NCBI GenBank assembly: GCA_964497585.1
Contig: CAZCDS010000029.1
Location: 1 to 64,000, forward strand
Direction of reading: 5' to 3'
DNA: 64,000 nucleotides
Origin: CAZCDS01 sp964497585
Lineage (GTDB): Bacteria > Desulfobacterota > Desulfomonilia > Desulfomonilales > Desulfomonilaceae
This document shows positions 63,519 to 64,000 of this stretch, piece by piece. Made by a program: the position numbers and the translations under genes. The notes beneath the pieces are model-generated. The model was not told the DNA's origin, made no database searches, and saw nothing but the letters and a program-made list of their open reading frames with translations. Numbering within the stretch: position 1 is the stretch's first letter; each line of letters begins with the position of its first letter.

Positions 63519-63939
63519 GATGGCGTGCTCCTCCTCGTGTCAGAGAGAGATGAAAGATTTCACGGGCCCGCAGCAGGGGAGTCCTTGGACATGGTGCAGA
63601 GAGACCCTTTCCGGAGAAAGCGTTCCCCGGGTTCGGCCTTCCAAAACGCGTCCACTCCAACTCCCCGGCATTGAAAGGCGCGACGGAATGTGGAAGCCCC
63701 CTACCCCGGCCTGCTCCCCCAAATTTGGGGAGAGTACATCGCAATCTTCACCAACTGCTGCCCATGAAGCAGCTGAGTGAGAGCATTCCGTTTGCCCCTT
63801 CTCCCCTTGGGAGAGGGATGGGGTGAGGGAATGGCCTGAAGGAGTCTTTCATGCCGTGGCAGCGGGTCTGACGGTCTCACTTGACTTTTTTACCTTTGAT
63901 CCACGATACTTCGATAATTCCTCCCGGGGCAAGAGGCCG
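63519..63939. other. intergenic with REP-like sequences
   Basis: About 420 bases. It contains the palindrome CCCCAAATTTGGGG (63717-63730) and a CTCCCCTTGGGAGAGGGATG tract (about 63801-63820), both typical of dispersed intergenic repeats. A TTGACT near 63882 and GATACT about 18 nt later may be a weak promoter for the next gene. Confidence 0.5.
63717..63730. repeat. perfect 14-bp palindrome
   Basis: CCCCAAATTTGGGG, seven bases on each side of the centre. It lies in an intergenic region alongside a CTCCCC/GGGAGAGGGATGGGGTGAGGG-type tract that resembles common dispersed repeats. Confidence 0.5.
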
Positions 63940-64000
63940 ATGACAGATCTTTATCAGATGGTGGAAGAATCCGTCCAGTTTCTCCGAGAGCTGGCTGAGC
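63940..64000 (+). CDS. 5' end of a gene cut by the window edge
   Basis: An ATG at 63940 with an AAGAGG-type site upstream opens a frame that runs to the window end: MTDLYQMVEESVQFLRELAE. The start resembles that of purine nucleoside phosphorylase, but 20 residues are too few to be sure. Confidence 0.4.
   Translation, partial: MTDLYQMVEESVQFLRELAE

Overview
The window is a 64 kb piece of a metagenome-style scaffold: it begins with 40 consecutive C, and 100 N mark a gap inside a CRISPR array. Gene content points to an anaerobic, probably syntrophic or sulfate-reducing member of the Desulfobacterota (old Deltaproteobacteria). It carries ATPase subunits and the ferredoxin of an ATP-dependent benzoyl-CoA reductase, an ETF / Hdr-type ETF:quinone oxidoreductase / acyl-CoA dehydrogenase cluster, an Nqr/Rnf-type ion pump, an acyl-CoA ligase and PilZ proteins of a style I associate with this phylum. 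Taxonomy is inferred from gene content only.

Layout. 0.1-5.7 kb: a three-domain disulfide-reductase fusion coupled to a CrtI-like flavoenzyme, a RidA protein and a DUF3795 protein. 5.8-8.9 kb: glutamate decarboxylase, a nitrilase-superfamily amidase and a cupin. 9-13.6 kb: a sigma54 response regulator, a hotdog thioesterase, an exported glutamine-amidotransferase-like protein and a sugar-nucleotide epimerase. 13.6-19.3 kb: a CRISPR island with a 950-residue Cas9-like protein, a candidate tracrRNA and an interrupted array, with no cas1, cas2, cas4 or csn2. 19.3-23.9 kb: an nqrBCDEF-type operon without nqrA. 24.4-29.8 kb: a solute-binding protein with a DAACS symporter, a REP-associated transposase and bzdP-bzdQ-ferredoxin. 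30.3-36.7 kb: a tandem TetR regulator, a large single-chain restriction-modification enzyme and small hypothetical genes. 37-50.9 kb: PilZ, a carrier-HEAT-cNMP fusion, PspA plus AAA ATPase, tsaD, hpt, a GNAT protein and a coiled-coil lipoprotein. 51.5-57.4 kb: the acyl-CoA dehydrogenase/ETF electron-transfer operon. 57.4-64 kb: a Cys-cluster protein, a second PilZ protein, a multi-PAS histidine kinase, an acyl-CoA ligase and the start of a further gene.

How the genes fit together. Aromatic or fatty acids could be activated by the acyl-CoA ligase and oxidised by the acyl-CoA dehydrogenase, with electrons passing through EtfAB to the membrane Fe-S oxidoreductase and quinone. The Nqr-type complex would couple NADH oxidation to ion transport, and the Bzd ATPases with their ferredoxin would push electrons into a reductase whose catalytic subunits lie outside the window.

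The most unusual locus is the CRISPR island. The Cas9-like protein has intact RuvC and HNH motifs and two complete CxxC zinc knuckles in its HNH domain. A 14-bp anti-repeat lies immediately downstream of it. The anti-repeat/array segment is bounded by a perfect 17-nt inverted repeat, as if the tracrRNA arose from an inverted copy of the end of the array. Other notable items are the Nqr operon without NqrA, the PspA/AAA pair, the tandem TetR, the carrier-HEAT-cNMP fusion and the reductase-STAS-DUF1990 fusion.
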